Shown: positions 34,944-47,162 of the stretch, piece by piece
Position numbering within the stretch: position 1 is the first letter of the stretch
Layout: every line of letters begins with the position of its first letter
Assembly: GCF_025118155.1 (NCBI RefSeq)
Contig: NW_026251407.1
Span: forward strand, 310,001-374,000
Direction: 5' to 3'
Length of the DNA stretch: 64,000 nucleotides
From: Cokeromyces recurvatus
Taxonomy: Eukaryota; Mucoromycota; Mucoromycetes; Mucorales; Mucoraceae
Notes under the pieces: generated by a model
The model's input: only the letters and a program-made list of their open reading frames with translations
Told to the model about the DNA's origin: nothing
Database searches by the model: none
Made by a program: the position numbers and the translations under genes

Positions 34944-37701
34944 ATGTCCGAGCTTGAATCGGGCGGTGAGTTCTATGATGCATTAAATTCACCATTACCT
35001 GTCAAAAGTAATTTATAAAGTGATCATTATAATATAAATTACAAACACTAACTTTTCCTTTTTTATTTTTTTTTTGTTTTTATTTTTTATTTTTTAAAAC
35101 GAAAAAACAAAAAAGACGACTCTCGCTATAATGAAACTGGCTTGTATAGACGACAAGATAATAAACGTAATTCATTTTTTCAAAATAAAGAATCTACATG
35201 TTCTGACCACAATCAAGATTCGTTGGCAACATCGTCCAATGTAAAGTCTAATGCATCCCATCGACGAACGAAGAGCATAAGTTTTGAAGAGTATAGTTAT
35301 GGAAGTATGGACCATCATTCTTTATCTTCAAGGTATATATAGATAAACAGTTAATGATACACACACACACAAAAAAAAAAGAAAAGATATCATTCATATT
35401 TTGTGTTCTTTATAGTTTTAAACGGCATTCTAGAGTACATAGTTGGTCAGAAACAAATCTGAGTGCTACTTCTCCTTTCTCTTCAATACATAGAAAAAGT
35501 CATGAATCAAATAGAAGCTCAATTTTAGTTGGAGTTCATAATTATTTTCATCCACCAAATACTGAAACACCTCCACATGGAAAATCCTATGTGAAGGTAA
35601 AAAAAAAAAAACGAAAAATAAACTTTTTTTGTTTTGTTTAAGAATATGTGTGTGGGGGATGATCAAATGTTTGACTTTTTTTTTTTCCTTTTTCTTCAAA
35701 AAAAATAAAATAAAATAAAAATAGATCAAAACAAAAATTACAACTAATAAAAAGTTCAATCGAGTTGTACTCGCTCAAACATTAGTTACAGATACCAGTG
35801 AGGTGATTTTACCGTCAATAGATATAAAGGATGAAGTCGTAGAGAATAAAAAAAGGCCGATAAATGCTGTTTGGATATGTCAGTTTAGTAAAGATGGAAA
35901 GTATATGGCAACAGCAGGACAAAATTGTGTGATCCATGTTTGGAAGGTATTAAGAGATTTTAAAAGAAGTAATAATATTGATGTACAGGATATGATGCCT
36001 CATGAACCATCTATTAAAGTCTTTCACGATTCCCCTGTAAGAAATTATACTGGCCATACTGCGGATATTTTGGATATAAGCTGGTCGAGAGTAAGTGATA
36101 TTTATATAAAATGTGTAGCTATAAACCATTTTATATATTGATTATCATTTATAGAATAATTTCTTAATTTCAGGTTCAATGGATAAAACAGTGAGGTAGG
36201 TTATCTAAGAGTTTTTTTTTTTGTAAAAAGTTATTAAGAATACATTTTATTAGACTATGGCATATATCTCAAAACGTATGTTTATGTGTTTTTAAGCACT
36301 CAGACCTCGTTACAAGTGTTCAATTTCATCCAAAGGTATGATGATAGATAGAGAGGAAGTAAAAAAAAAAAAAAAAAAAGATATACTTACTTTATATGTT
36401 CGTATTATTAGGATGATCGGTTCTTTTTGTCAGGATCATTTGATGGTAAAATACGTATCTGGAGTATTCCTGAAAAACGGGTAGCATTCTGGAATGAAGT
36501 ACCTACAGAACATGTTGTAACAGCAGTTGCATTCACGTTAGATGGTAGAACAGTTTGTGTAGGTTCTAATTCGGGCGATGTGTTCTTTTATGAAACACAA
36601 GGACTTAAATATAATACACAAGTTTTGGTCAAACATGCTCGTAATAAGCATGGTAAGAAAGTGACAGGTATTGAACCTATGCCTGGAATGCCCTTAGGGG
36701 AAGAAAGAATCCTTGTTACAACAAATGATTCAAGAGTATGGATTATCAATATGAAGGATAAAAGTTTTGTTTATAAATATAAAGGTATAGATAATTCATC
36801 TATGCAAATTCGTGCCTCATTTAGTGACGACGGTCGTTACATTATTTGTGGATCTGAAAATGGCTGTGTCTATCTATGGCGTACAGATCAAGTGAACTAT
36901 TCTCCGTTTCAATATTTGCACGACAGTAGCATCAAAGCAGCAGTTGCTTTAGGACATTTAGGTGACCAAATTATACAAAATGCATTGCAGACGAGCAATA
37001 AATTTTCTGAAGAAGAATTTAGTGGCATCACAGGCTGGTTAAAAAGAGGAGAGCGACGTATGATTGATAAATTGAGAAGCAGAAATGAGCATTTTATGGC
37101 TCATCAACATACTGTAACTTCAGCTATCTTTGCTCCTACAAGAACAAGACAACTTTTAGCCAAGGCTGGTGGAGATATCATTTTCGATAACACACCTGTA
37201 TATACCCATCGATGTATGAATAATCAAGAAGAAGATAATGATAGTAGTTTAAAATATGATGACGATGAAACTTCGTTTAGCAGAAAGAGTAAGACTTCGT
37301 CCTCCTATAACGATGATCGATCTGAAAGTAGACATCAACAGCAAATGAATGAATTGCACAAATATTTATTAAATAAATTTGAAAAGGCAAATCAAGAAGA
37401 AAGAGATCGATTTGATTATCCTGATAGTCAGATTATCATTTCTGCTGACTTACACGGAGCTATCAAAGTATGGCGTATGGATTCTGGCTACTACAATACC
37501 GAGGAAGACGAGAAACATCATATAAAGAAAATGAATTCTACTTCAAATAATAGTAGCCTCCTAGAAGAGTCAACATATCATAACTTATTTAAACCTGTAC
37601 ATAAAAACTTGAATACGATTTCAGAATCAAGTTCAGTAAATAGTATTAAATCAGCCAAGAAAACTGGTCTTTCTAGCCTCTTTTCCAAGCTCAAGCATTA
37701 G
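34944..37701 (+). CDS. WD40-repeat protein, WDR44/Dgr2 family
   Basis: Seven exons (34944-35007, 35116-35332, 35416-35596, 35725-36090, 36155-36195, 36254-36335, 36412-37701) encode 746 residues. The first 190 residues are Ser/His-rich and disordered, with basic patches. The propeller starts at about 198 (INAVWICQFSKDGKYMATAG, then a GHTADILDISW repeat, SGSMDKTVRLWHIS split over two introns, LVTSVQFHPK, FFLSGSFDGKIRIWSIPEK). This order is diagnostic of the WDR44 family. A second half (SDDGRYIICGSENGCVYLW, then HQHTVTSAIFAPTR) and a final IISADLHGAIKVW repeat follow. WDR44 binds Rab11 on recycling endosomes in animals; fungal members (Dgr2) are poorly characterised. The first short exon starts with an ATG in a MSELESGG context. 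Confidence 0.88.
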
Positions 37702-39390
37702 TTTTACTCATATAACAATATTTTTTTTTCAACATCTATTCATTTGTATTTGTATAGCATATAATTATCATTTTTTTTATTATTATTATTTAATTGTACA
37801 TTAGTATAGACATACAACGAATTACTAATTAAATTTTATACATTTGTACTTGAAGAATTTTTCCTTTTTGAAAATGTAGTTAGTAGTAGGCTTTTCTTTT
37901 TTAAGCATTTTTTAAGCATTTTTTAAGCATTTTTTTAAGCATTTTTTTTAGTGAAAGAATTTATTCTAGTTGTCAATCTATCCTTCAACCAGATAGTTAC
38001 ACTTCATGATATAAAGCAATCCAAGTATTATTGTTAGTCGAGCATCTACTATCAATAGATATTTATTATAATATATTTTTTTTTAAAAAATATGTGTACG
38101 TTAAAGTCAATGATATCTAATTCGATACAACGCAGAAATATGGCTAAATAGGATAGTCTCTTTCAAAAGAGTAATCAGGTTATCTAACCTTCTATTTTCA
38201 AGCCATACAATAGCAATGAGGACTAAATGGTATGGACCTCTTTATCGATTGGATAATAGCTCAGCTACCAAAGTACGCCCCAAATGAACAGACTATATCT
38301 TGAAGCATTCTTCATCAAATAGACCCTATTCTACGTACAATTATGACAAGTAACGATGGCAATACCCTATTGGATGGCAGCAGTAGAATGACCCCTCACG
38401 ATATCCTCCCTCAGCCTCTATTCACATCTACTCATCGATCAATCAACAATAGTAGGAAGCTTGTCATGTGGCGATTATCTGCTCTCTTTATTTTATCTTA
38501 TTTTTTATTGTCTTTGAATGAACATGCTAATAATGTTTTTTTTTCTACAAGAGAATTCCTCTAATTGTTCATGCAGATATGGCCAACACAAGTTTATTAA
38601 ATAATGTATATTAAATATCTTGCCTTTCATGCTAAATGCTCTCCTTGTGGAGGATTCGTATCTGTTTCTCAACTTTTTGTGTCCAGTCTCTCCTTTAAGC
38701 ATACACACAATTCAATGTTAACTGCATCATTTGTTGTTGCTACTACAGAATAATGGACTTCAATTAGTAGGTCTATTGCTTCGTCTTTAGCTCTTCAATC
38801 AGGTATTCCTAAAGGAAGATATCATTACTATGAATAATTATGTATCCTTATCAACCTTCGAAAGCTTCTACAGACATGAACATTTATCACTCTCATTCTT
38901 GTTGATCTGGGAGAACGATCAAGCTATTTTCTATAACATCTTGGACAGTCTGTCTTAGTTTATTACAAATTTGATAGATATTTATACAACAAGAAAAAAA
39001 ATACTTTGCATTAGCAACTACATGTCTTATTTCTCGTATTCTCATGTGTAAATAATAATCAAAAAAGGGATCAAAATATTGAACTGTAATAAATATGTAT
39101 AAATGGATATATATTTTTTTTCCCCGAAATATGCGGCATAATTTTTTCCGAAAATGCAATAAATTTTTTCTTATAAGCGTGGCGCTATTTTAAGATTAAA
39201 TGTAATTTACTTGCATATATTTTATACATTTATAAAAAAAAATAAAAAATAAAAAAAATAAAAAAAAAAGACTTGGTGATTAGATAAGAATTTAATTGTG
39301 CTTTTTTTTTTTTTTTTATTATTTTATTTTGTTTTTGTTTCTGTTTCTGTATTTTTTTTTTTCTTGTTTTACCGCCTTAAAGTAATCTAA
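37702..39390. other. Intergenic with a possible decayed coding segment
   Basis: Holds a short tandem repeat (four TTTTTAAGCA-like units at about 37897-37950). At about 38110-38900 it is less AT-rich, with protein-like broken frames on the plus strand (DPILRTIMTSNDGN, SRKLVMWRLSAL, FHAKCSPCGGFVSVSQLF). This may be another transposon remnant, but I cannot name it. The last 150 bases lead into the phosphatase gene. Confidence 0.4.
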
Positions 39391-41768
39391 ATGAATTCAT
39401 CACCAAACAATTCAAGAAAATCAGAATTTAATAATAGTCTTTTGGATCAGCTTTCCGTTGCCTTTAGTTCACAAACAACTTTAGCAGACAACAAGAACAC
39501 ATCACGTTTAAATAATAATAGACGATCCACTACACCACCACCACCACCACCACCTGCAACACCCTTACGAAAACGTTCTTCTGGCAATATTAATTCTAGT
39601 TTTTATTATCGTTCATCACCAGACATTGAAAGAAGAAGAGATTCTGGTGGTATTAATTATTCAAATATTGTCTCTGCATTCAATGAGTATCAACAACAAA
39701 AGTGTACACAAAATAGTAATGACGTAGAACCATTATTAGTAACATTTAGAAAGGGTGAACCTTCACCATCTTCAACGGCATCCTTACCAGCAGCCACCAC
39801 GGCTTCACCTATCAGTGACAAATTAGCAATTAGCAATACAAATCATCGGGGTAGAATAGCGAAAAGAACATCACCTGCAGCGCTCTCATTAACAACTGCA
39901 AACGTAATTAATAGCCCACATATGATGGCCACTAATTCAGCTTCATTAGCTAAAGCTGTAAAGGAAACTAAAAGCATCTCTCCATTAGAATTATCTGAGC
40001 TTATTGATTCGCATACACAAGTTGAGCCTCTTATGATAGATATGCGATCAATTGACCTTTATGAAAGATCACGTATTCGTCACTCAATACATATTAGTGT
40101 CCCTACACTACTCATTAAACGGTATCGTCGAGGTGTGGTTTCGAATTTCAATTTAGAAAGTTTTATTACAACATCAGAAGGCATGGAACGTTTCAGGGCT
40201 TGGATGAAACAAGATAAACTCGATAATGATGACAAGGAGTTGCAGCCAGGAGAGATAGTGATCTATGACGATCACATGAATGATAAGATGGCAGCGACAT
40301 GGACACTAATAGGTGTCCTTCAGAAGAATGCAATGAAAGTGCGGTGGCTTCAAGGCGGGTTTAACGGTTTTTTAGCTTGGGATACTAAACATGAATATTT
40401 GATTGGGTCAGAGTTTATTAGATCAGATACACCACCTTTACCAATACCTACTTACAGTCATCCTATGAATGACATGTCTTCATCATCTATCGCTCAATTC
40501 CATCATAATAGAGAACAAATACCAAATAAACTAAAAATGCCAACACCGATGATTTCTAGAAGTGCAATCACGTTATCATCATCAAATCACACTTATAATC
40601 AAGAAAATGTACAAAGACGAGCAAGCTTATTTAATTTGGATACTAAAAGTATGCGCTCTAAAAATAGACCTTTAGTAAGTGTGGCTCAACAACAACAACA
40701 ACAACAACAACAGCGAAGATATCAGCCACAGAAAGTGGAATACAACCACCACCACCACCACCACAAGATTCCTTTTAGCCTTAATGAAGCCGATAAAAAC
40801 TTACAAACACATGCTGCTTCTGGTTATTCACTTGAGAAAGAAAAAGAGGAAGAAAAAAAGGAAGAAGGAGAGGAAGAGGAAGAGGAAGAAGAGGAGAAGT
40901 TTTATACCCCACTCGAACAACAACTCTCCTCTGCTAACGATAATAATGATAATACTCCAGCTTTATTAATAGCAGTAAATGGATTAAATGACAGTAATCA
41001 TCATCATAATTTGACTATTACACCTAAAACAGAAAATGAGTATGACTTTGTAGTTTCAGAAATTATTCCCCATTTTCTCTATTTAGGGCCTGAAATAGCA
41101 ACAGATGATCAATTGAATGATCTTCGAGATAGATCTATACGACGCATTTTGAATATGGCAGAAGAATGCGAGGACGATATACCTGGATTAAAAGAAAATT
41201 TTATATACACTAAAATAGCTGCTCAAGATACAGTAGAAATGCAAAATGTTCAAGGTACTTTAAAGAAAGCAGTTCATGTAATAGGTAATTACTATCTTTT
41301 CTTTTTTTTTTTTTTTGAAGCAAAAAAGAGAAAAAATAATTTAACCTTTTAATATATACAAATATGTATACACATATAGAGGACTCTAAAAAACATCATG
41401 AACCAATTTATGTTCATTGTAAAGCAGGGAAATCTAGATCAGCAGCAGCAATATTAGCTTATTTAGTATTATCAGAACATTGGACGTTGAAACGAGCTTA
41501 CCGACATATTGTAAAAGCACGTCCAAACATTTCACCTAATATTGGATTTGTGGCTGAATTAATGAAGTTGGAGAAAGATGTGCATGGTAAAACAAGTAAC
41601 TTTGCAGGGACAGACTGGCATTTTGTGGATTTAGCAAATCCACCAAGTCCAGAAACTCAGAAGGAGATGGGAAGACTTGAAAAAGCTTGGAAACGAGGAA
41701 GTTTGATAAGTAATGCCGGTAGTCATATAGACCTTACAACAGCAATTAAGAGTCAACAACAAGAATAG
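39391..41768 (+). CDS. Rhodanese-dual specificity MAP kinase phosphatase
   Basis: Two exons (39391-41284 and 41380-41768) encode 760 residues. The N-terminus is Ser/Asn/Pro-rich with a proline run. A rhodanese/CDC25-like domain spans about 197-345 (SPLELSELIDS, MIDMRS, then VRWLQGGFNGFLAW) and includes the basic KRYRRG, the usual MAPK docking motif. A low-complexity bridge with Q, H and E runs follows. The catalytic domain starts at FVVSEIIPHFLYLGPE and has the signature HCKAGKSRSAAA with nucleophile C645, on the second exon. The arrangement matches MAP kinase phosphatases such as Msg5. It should dephosphorylate the TxY loop of cell-wall or mating MAP kinases. The N-terminal expansions make it longer than most relatives. 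Confidence 0.9.
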
Positions 41769-42134
41769 GATTCATGTATTCCTCTCTCTCTCTTTATCTC
41801 TTTTTTTTTTCTTCTTTTCTTTTCTGTCTATTCATATATAGGCTATAACATTTGTAATTATATACACATACATATATAAATATATGTATATTAGTATCGT
41901 TCATATAATCCCTCTGGCATCGTTTAACGCGTTTACAAAAAATAAATAAATCTCTAATATGAAGCCCTTTCGTTCCTTTTAATTATTTGCAAGTATCTTT
42001 TAATAATTAAATACCGTGTATCATCGAATATATATGGAATATGTACAGCAGTTGTAGAATGGCTAAAGGCAATCTAATAGAAAATATATTGATGTTTCTG
42101 TTTTTCTTTAATAAATATGATAAATAGTTTATAT

Positions 42135-42178
<44 letters not shown>

Positions 42179-42215
42179 CAACCAGAATACACACAGACAA
42201 TATAAATGAGATTAT
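41769..42215. other. Intergenic between convergent genes
   Basis: Shared 3' region of the phosphatase (plus) and gluconokinase (minus). Contains an A-run at about 42136-42174. No gene seen. Confidence 0.5.
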
Positions 42216-42866
42216 CTACTGTCCAACAAGAACTGAAACAGGTAAAGCACCTCTTTCGACAGCAACGGCAATAATATTCTTAGCCTCCTCATGGGGCAAA
42301 GGAACAATACTAGCAACAATCACATTCTCAGTCTTTTCATCAGGTTCCTCTAAGGTATCCAACTGTGATTTAAGCATAGAAGCAGGCATGAAGTGACCTG
42401 TACGAGCTTGAATACGTTGTAATAACAACTCTGGTGAGCCCTTAAGATAGACAAAAATAACAGTGCCCAATTCTGAGGGAACCTCACGAAGGATATCTCG
42501 ATACACTTTTTTGAGAGAAGAGCAGGTGACGATTACCACACGACTAGGTAAATTTATGTCACTATCATAGACTTCTTTAGCTTTCACGATAAGATGGTCA
42601 CGAATAGAACGTAACCAGGGCCAACGGTCATCATCATTTAAAGGATGTCCTAATATAGAATTTAGATTCAAAAAAAAATGGCAAGTTAATTTTGTACAAG
42701 TTATTTTACCTGCTGCCATTTTATCTACGTTACTTTGAGGATGAAAGGAGTCACCTTCAAGATATTGACAGTTTAAAATTTTTTGCATTTCACAAGCAAC
42801 ACTTGTTTTACCGCATCCAGCGGTACCCATTAATATAAAAATAGGAACAGGGGAAGTCGTAGTCAT
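42216..42866 (-). CDS. Gluconokinase
   Basis: Two exons on the minus strand (42866-42710 and 42649-42216) encode 196 residues. P-loop GTAGCGKTS at 14-22, YLEGDSFHPQSNVDKMAAG, then GHPLNDDDRWPWL directly after the splice, VVTCSSLKKVYRDILR, and the C-terminal ARTGHFMPASMLKSQLDTLE are the diagnostic gluconokinase blocks. The enzyme phosphorylates gluconate with ATP to 6-phosphogluconate for the pentose phosphate pathway, in the cytosol. The 60-nt intron (42650-42709, donor GTAAAA, acceptor TTAG) is a multiple of three and has no stop, so the unspliced frame also stays open. Removal is supported because the family motif MxxGxPLxDxDRxPWL is only contiguous after splicing. Confidence 0.93.
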   Translation of the reverse strand: MTTTSPVPIFILMGTAGCGKTSVACEMQKILNCQYLEGDSFHPQSNVDKMAAGKITCTKLTCHFFLNLNSILGHPLNDDDRWPWLRSIRDHLIVKAKEVYDSDINLPSRVVIVTCSSLKKVYRDILREVPSELGTVIFVYLKGSPELLLQRIQARTGHFMPASMLKSQLDTLEEPDEKTENVIVASIVPLPHEEAKNIIAVAVERGALPVSVLVGQ

Positions 42867-43494
42867 TTTTTTTCTATATTTCTATTTTTTAAAAAAAAAT
42901 AGGTTAATAGATATATGTATTGCAAATTTGAGATCCTCCTCTATTTTGTTTTTCTTTTTCTTTTTTTTTAAAAAAAAAAAAAAAGAAAGTCTATGATATA
43001 AATTAGAAATAAAATTTGCAGTAGTAACTACCCCGACATGATGTGACTTCTAGAGGGGGATTTTTTTTTTTCTTACATTAGACATTCGGGAAAACATTGT
43101 ATAAGCAGCATTAACATATTTAAATTGACTAAACAGTTTGAATTGTTTATTTATTAGATATGAAAATACAATAATTTCTTTCACATTTTCTTTTTTTTTT
43201 TAATATTTAAAAAACTCAAAATTAAGCACATGGTATTAATTATATCAAAATTACCCGGGTGAGGCAAGTTTTGTTTTAGAAGCTTATTAATCATCCTTAA
43301 TGTAAGTATGTAAGGATTATATTTGATATAAAAGCTCTAATTATCCTATTCTCTAAAGTATGCAAAGTTTTAATCGTGAAGGGACTAACCTTACCTGAAA
43401 ACCTTGACACATTGGCTTTGATATCTTTCTTCTCTTTCTATGAAAACATAATACCATGCCTTTAACAAAGATAGTTTAAAAAAAAACCCCCGGA
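42867..43494. other. Intergenic, AT-rich
   Basis: Upstream region of the gluconokinase gene, then A/T homopolymers (about 42961-42984). No gene seen. Confidence 0.45.
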
Positions 43495-44300
43495 TGTTTT
43501 AGTTCAATTACGATGAACACAACTACTTCCTATCATAGCCCCCCTTTTGGTGAATTTGCTAGTGGTAGTATTGATGCTGAAGAGCCTAAATATCAACCAG
43601 AACATGATGCAGGAGGAGAATGGCAATCAGAATATTGCAACATCTAGAGAATCATTTCTAATGTTTCTATATCATCTAGCGAGTAAGAAGATGAGCTTCT
43701 AGTTACAACAAGAGCTATGAAAGAACTTGATTTAGACGAAATCTCACTATTAAAATGATTTGGACACCAATTAAGTATAAATTATCCCAATTTGCTCGAT
43801 TCATTTCTTTGATACAAAACCAAAACCTACAAAACTTCCTAAATGCTTCTAAAGAAACCGGCATTGGATATGATATGGCTTACAGATTTGATAGACAATG
43901 AAAATAAAGTGGAGAAACAGTGTTACTAGGTTATAAACTAGCATCTGAAATAAAAAAAAAGGTAATAACGTAAAGATTATAGAAGAATACTTACAGATCA
44001 TTAAAGATTACGTCTAAGAATGCCCTACTCGTATAGTAAAAGATGTTACAGAACTTCTTTGTGCTACTTTTAATGGTTTAACAGTTAATGGATCCACTTT
44101 TTACCGTCATATAACCAAAAAGCTGGAAGTTCCATTCATTGGAACTCAAACCAGGACAGCAGTCTGGAATCCTGAAGATATAAAGAAGCGGTGTAAGCAA
44201 TTTTCATTGAATACATTATAGATACCAACATTGATTTCAAAAGAAAATACGCTTTTTTGGATTCAAATGGGTTCAAAAAAGAAAAAGAAAGAAAAACTAG
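43495..44300 (+). mobile_element. Decayed Tc1/mariner-type transposase
   Basis: A start-like ATG at 43513 opens a frame (MNTTTSYHSPPFGEFASGS) that soon breaks. After several stops and shifts, GYKLASEIKKK and IIEEYLQIIKDYV appear. They are followed by TRIVKDVTELLCATFNGL, the helix-turn-helix-like block TVNGSTFYRHITKKLEV (about 44030-44135), and then NIDFKRKYAFLDSNGF (about 44228-44275), where FLD stands for the first catalytic Asp of the DDE domain. The rest of the catalytic domain is absent. Clearly inactive. Terminal inverted repeats were not found. Confidence 0.6.
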
Positions 44301-44543
44301 TATTCTTTCAACATAATTATAATGATTCCTTTATTTTTAAGAAAAAAAAAACAATAGGATAGGATAGAAAACTTTAATTTAGATTACTTCTTTTACTTGG
44401 GAAGATAATAATCTAATAATGATTTCTCTTTGTTATTATTATTTTTTCTAAAGAAATAATATAGAGATGTTAAAGGAATGACGCCCTTTTCTTTTCTTTT
44501 TTTTTTTTTTCTCCAAAAAATAAAGTAAAAAAAGTAGAGTAGA
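44301..44543. other. Intergenic, AT-rich
   Basis: 3' flank of the polymerase gene; simple A/T runs only. Confidence 0.4.
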
Positions 44544-45214
44544 TTACCTTTTTATACGTTTTTTAGGAGTTTGTTGAGGATTAGGCTTACTTGATGATTC
44601 TAATCGTTTTCTTTGATCTTTCAAAATGGCTTTAACTTCCACTTTACTCAAACATATATCTATATGTTGATTTAATTCTGAATTATCTTCCGTAGCAATT
44701 TGACAATTACAAATGGGGCATATTTGGAATGAAGAAGTAGGTAGCATTAATAGTGCAGGCAATGTCATTTTGCTTCTTTCTTCTATCATCCTATGTGGGG
44801 TATTATTTTTATTACTGCCAATTTGCTCGTACTGTTTATTGTGTATTAACTTGGTTGTGTTAGTTGATTTTTCTATACTCTGTTGTTGCTTTATTTGATC
44901 ATTATCATCTGACTGAGAAGTAAGCTTAGTAAAGTACTTTAAAAGAAAAGAGTGAGATAAGTTACATACTATATACATATTATCTATATCCTCTAATAGC
45001 AAACCTTCATAACACTCTCATCTTCGTTCCCTCTCGGTTTTATCGTGGATATACGAATTCCCATTAATCGGATATTCACTGGAAGTTCCTTGATCAACAA
45101 TTCTTTTGCTATCCTTTCAATATCTTTTGCTTTCCATATATAGGAAGGAAATGTTTTTGAACGAATTCGAACTTCATAAGTAACCGACTTTAATTTTATA
45201 CCTACATTCCTTCC

Positions 45215-45277
<63 letters not shown>

Positions 45278-47049
45278 ACAGTATTATAAATCAACGTAAT
45301 AAATTCAATATGGCCCTGTAATTTATCATACTCTACCATATATCCTAATTTTTCTAAATCTTTTTCAAGAAGCTGTGATAATTCTTTAACTTTATTGAAT
45401 AACTCAATAGGATCAGACATAGACGAAAAGGTACGTTCAACACTAACACTTTTTCTTTCTACTTCATTATTGACGGAAGTGGAACCAATGCCCAAATAGC
45501 TTTTTAGCATAAATTGAAAACTGGAAGGGCTAAGAAGTTTATAAAGTATTGCACGATGAGGATAAATATCTCCGCAAGTTTTCACATTTAGAGCTTCAAG
45601 AACACGTTCTGTTACTCGTCCTACTCCGGGGATTTTTCTTACGTGAAGATCTTTTACAAAGGACATAATAGAAGCTCTATCCATTGGTAAATAATATTGT
45701 CCATTGGGCTTATTAATATCACTACACACTTTAGCTAGCATTCGATTGCAAGCAATTCCTTGATAAAAAAAAAATTGAAAAGAGTTTATAAACATATACT
45801 TATTTGATAGATATAAATATTTATATATTACCTGCACTAGCTGTTAATTGTGTTGCTTCAAATATTTCATGTCTTATTTGCTCCACTAACTCACTTGGTG
45901 TCAATTCAGTTGTTTTCAGATACTATATAGTATACATAGACCGATTAGTAAATTTTGATAAATATATTATTTTCTCTATTACTTCTGTTAAATTCAAGTA
46001 AGCCTATATATAAATAAATATTATATTCATATACATATGCATATATAATAATTAACAATGATAAAAAAAAATCAATACTAAGTATGTTCAAATAATATAT
46101 ATATTTATATGTATATATGTGTATATATATTTATATTTATATAATATTTACCTCATCTAAACTCATTGGCAAGTAATGAGGATCATATTTCTCAAAAACA
46201 GCTCTTATCTTATTTGATGCAGCACGATATTTTGGAAAGTGAAGAGGAATTATTTTCAATTGAGGGCATAACTTTAGGGCAATAAACCCTGGCATGGCAC
46301 TTCTAACTCCATATTGACGTGCCAAGTAGTTACTTGTGCAAAGCATCGACATGCCACCCACTGCCATTGGTATCTTTTTCAACTCTGGATTTTCCAATTC
46401 TTCTACAGAGGCATAAAAGGCATCCATATCCATATGACAAATGCATTGTGTTAGATCACGAGTTTTAGTTTCAAGATCTTCAATCATGTTATCAACTATG
46501 TTTCTTTCAAATGTTAAGTCGTGATTTTTTATCAGTTCGTATTTGGCTAATATAGTATTGATACGTTTTGTTACTGCCATGTCTCTCTTTTTCTCTCTTT
46601 CAAAAAATGCTGACCCCTGAAAATGTATAGACATATAAGATAACAAGGAAATAATATAAAAAAATTAGCTTTTTCCCAACTCACTTTAGATGCTTCATAG
46701 ATGATACTATTCACTTTATCTTTGTCAACACCTTCTAAACCAGCCTACATAACGTTATATATATAAAGAAAGAAGGAAAGAAAAGAAAAGAAAAATCCTT
46801 TTTTTATTATTTTATTATTCCTTATTTTATTATTCAATGAAATAAAACCTTATTCACCGAAGGACCAGCAAGAAGACGCTTAAAGGAATCATCTTTACTG
46901 TCATTAACTTGATCTTTATTATTTTGCTGCTCATCAGGATATGTCATTGAAATAGAATCATCATTATCATTTTCATCGTCATCATCAAAGAAGAAATCTT
47001 CCTCTTCTTGAATTATTTGCGAAGAGAGTATTTCATAATGATCATTCAT
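44544..47049 (-). CDS. DNA polymerase kappa (Y-family translesion polymerase)
   Basis: Eight exons on the minus strand (47049-46849, 46744-46685, 46616-46152, 46003-45983, 45922-45832, 45758-45337, 45214-45005, 44936-44544) encode 620 residues. The pol kappa N-clasp is present (AGLEGVDKDKVNSIIYEASK, then GSAFFEREKKRD). Catalytic residues: D150/D152 in HMDMDAFYASVE and D241/E242 in MSLDE, which ends exon 3; the next exon is a 21-nt micro-exon, AYLNLTE. Further motifs: ASAGIACNRMLAKVCSD, IPGVGRVTERVL, and the little-finger GRNVGIKLKSVTYEVRIRSK. A C-terminal UBZ finger (C563, C566, H581, C585) binds ubiquitinated PCNA. An acidic Asp-run region opens the protein. It performs error-prone bypass and extension across minor-groove lesions in the nucleus. 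Confidence 0.93.
45228..45276. repeat. Homopolymer A run, 49 nt, inside a pol kappa intron
   Basis: On the coding strand the intron reads a T-run of 49, then about 12 A and the acceptor AAAG directly before GGAAGG. Seen directly. Confidence 0.9.
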
Positions 47050-47116
47050 TAGATTTTAATGAATAACGTCTATCTTCTTCTCTTCTACTTATTGGATAGT
47101 ACAAAGATGAAAAAAA

Positions 47117-47162
<46 letters not shown>

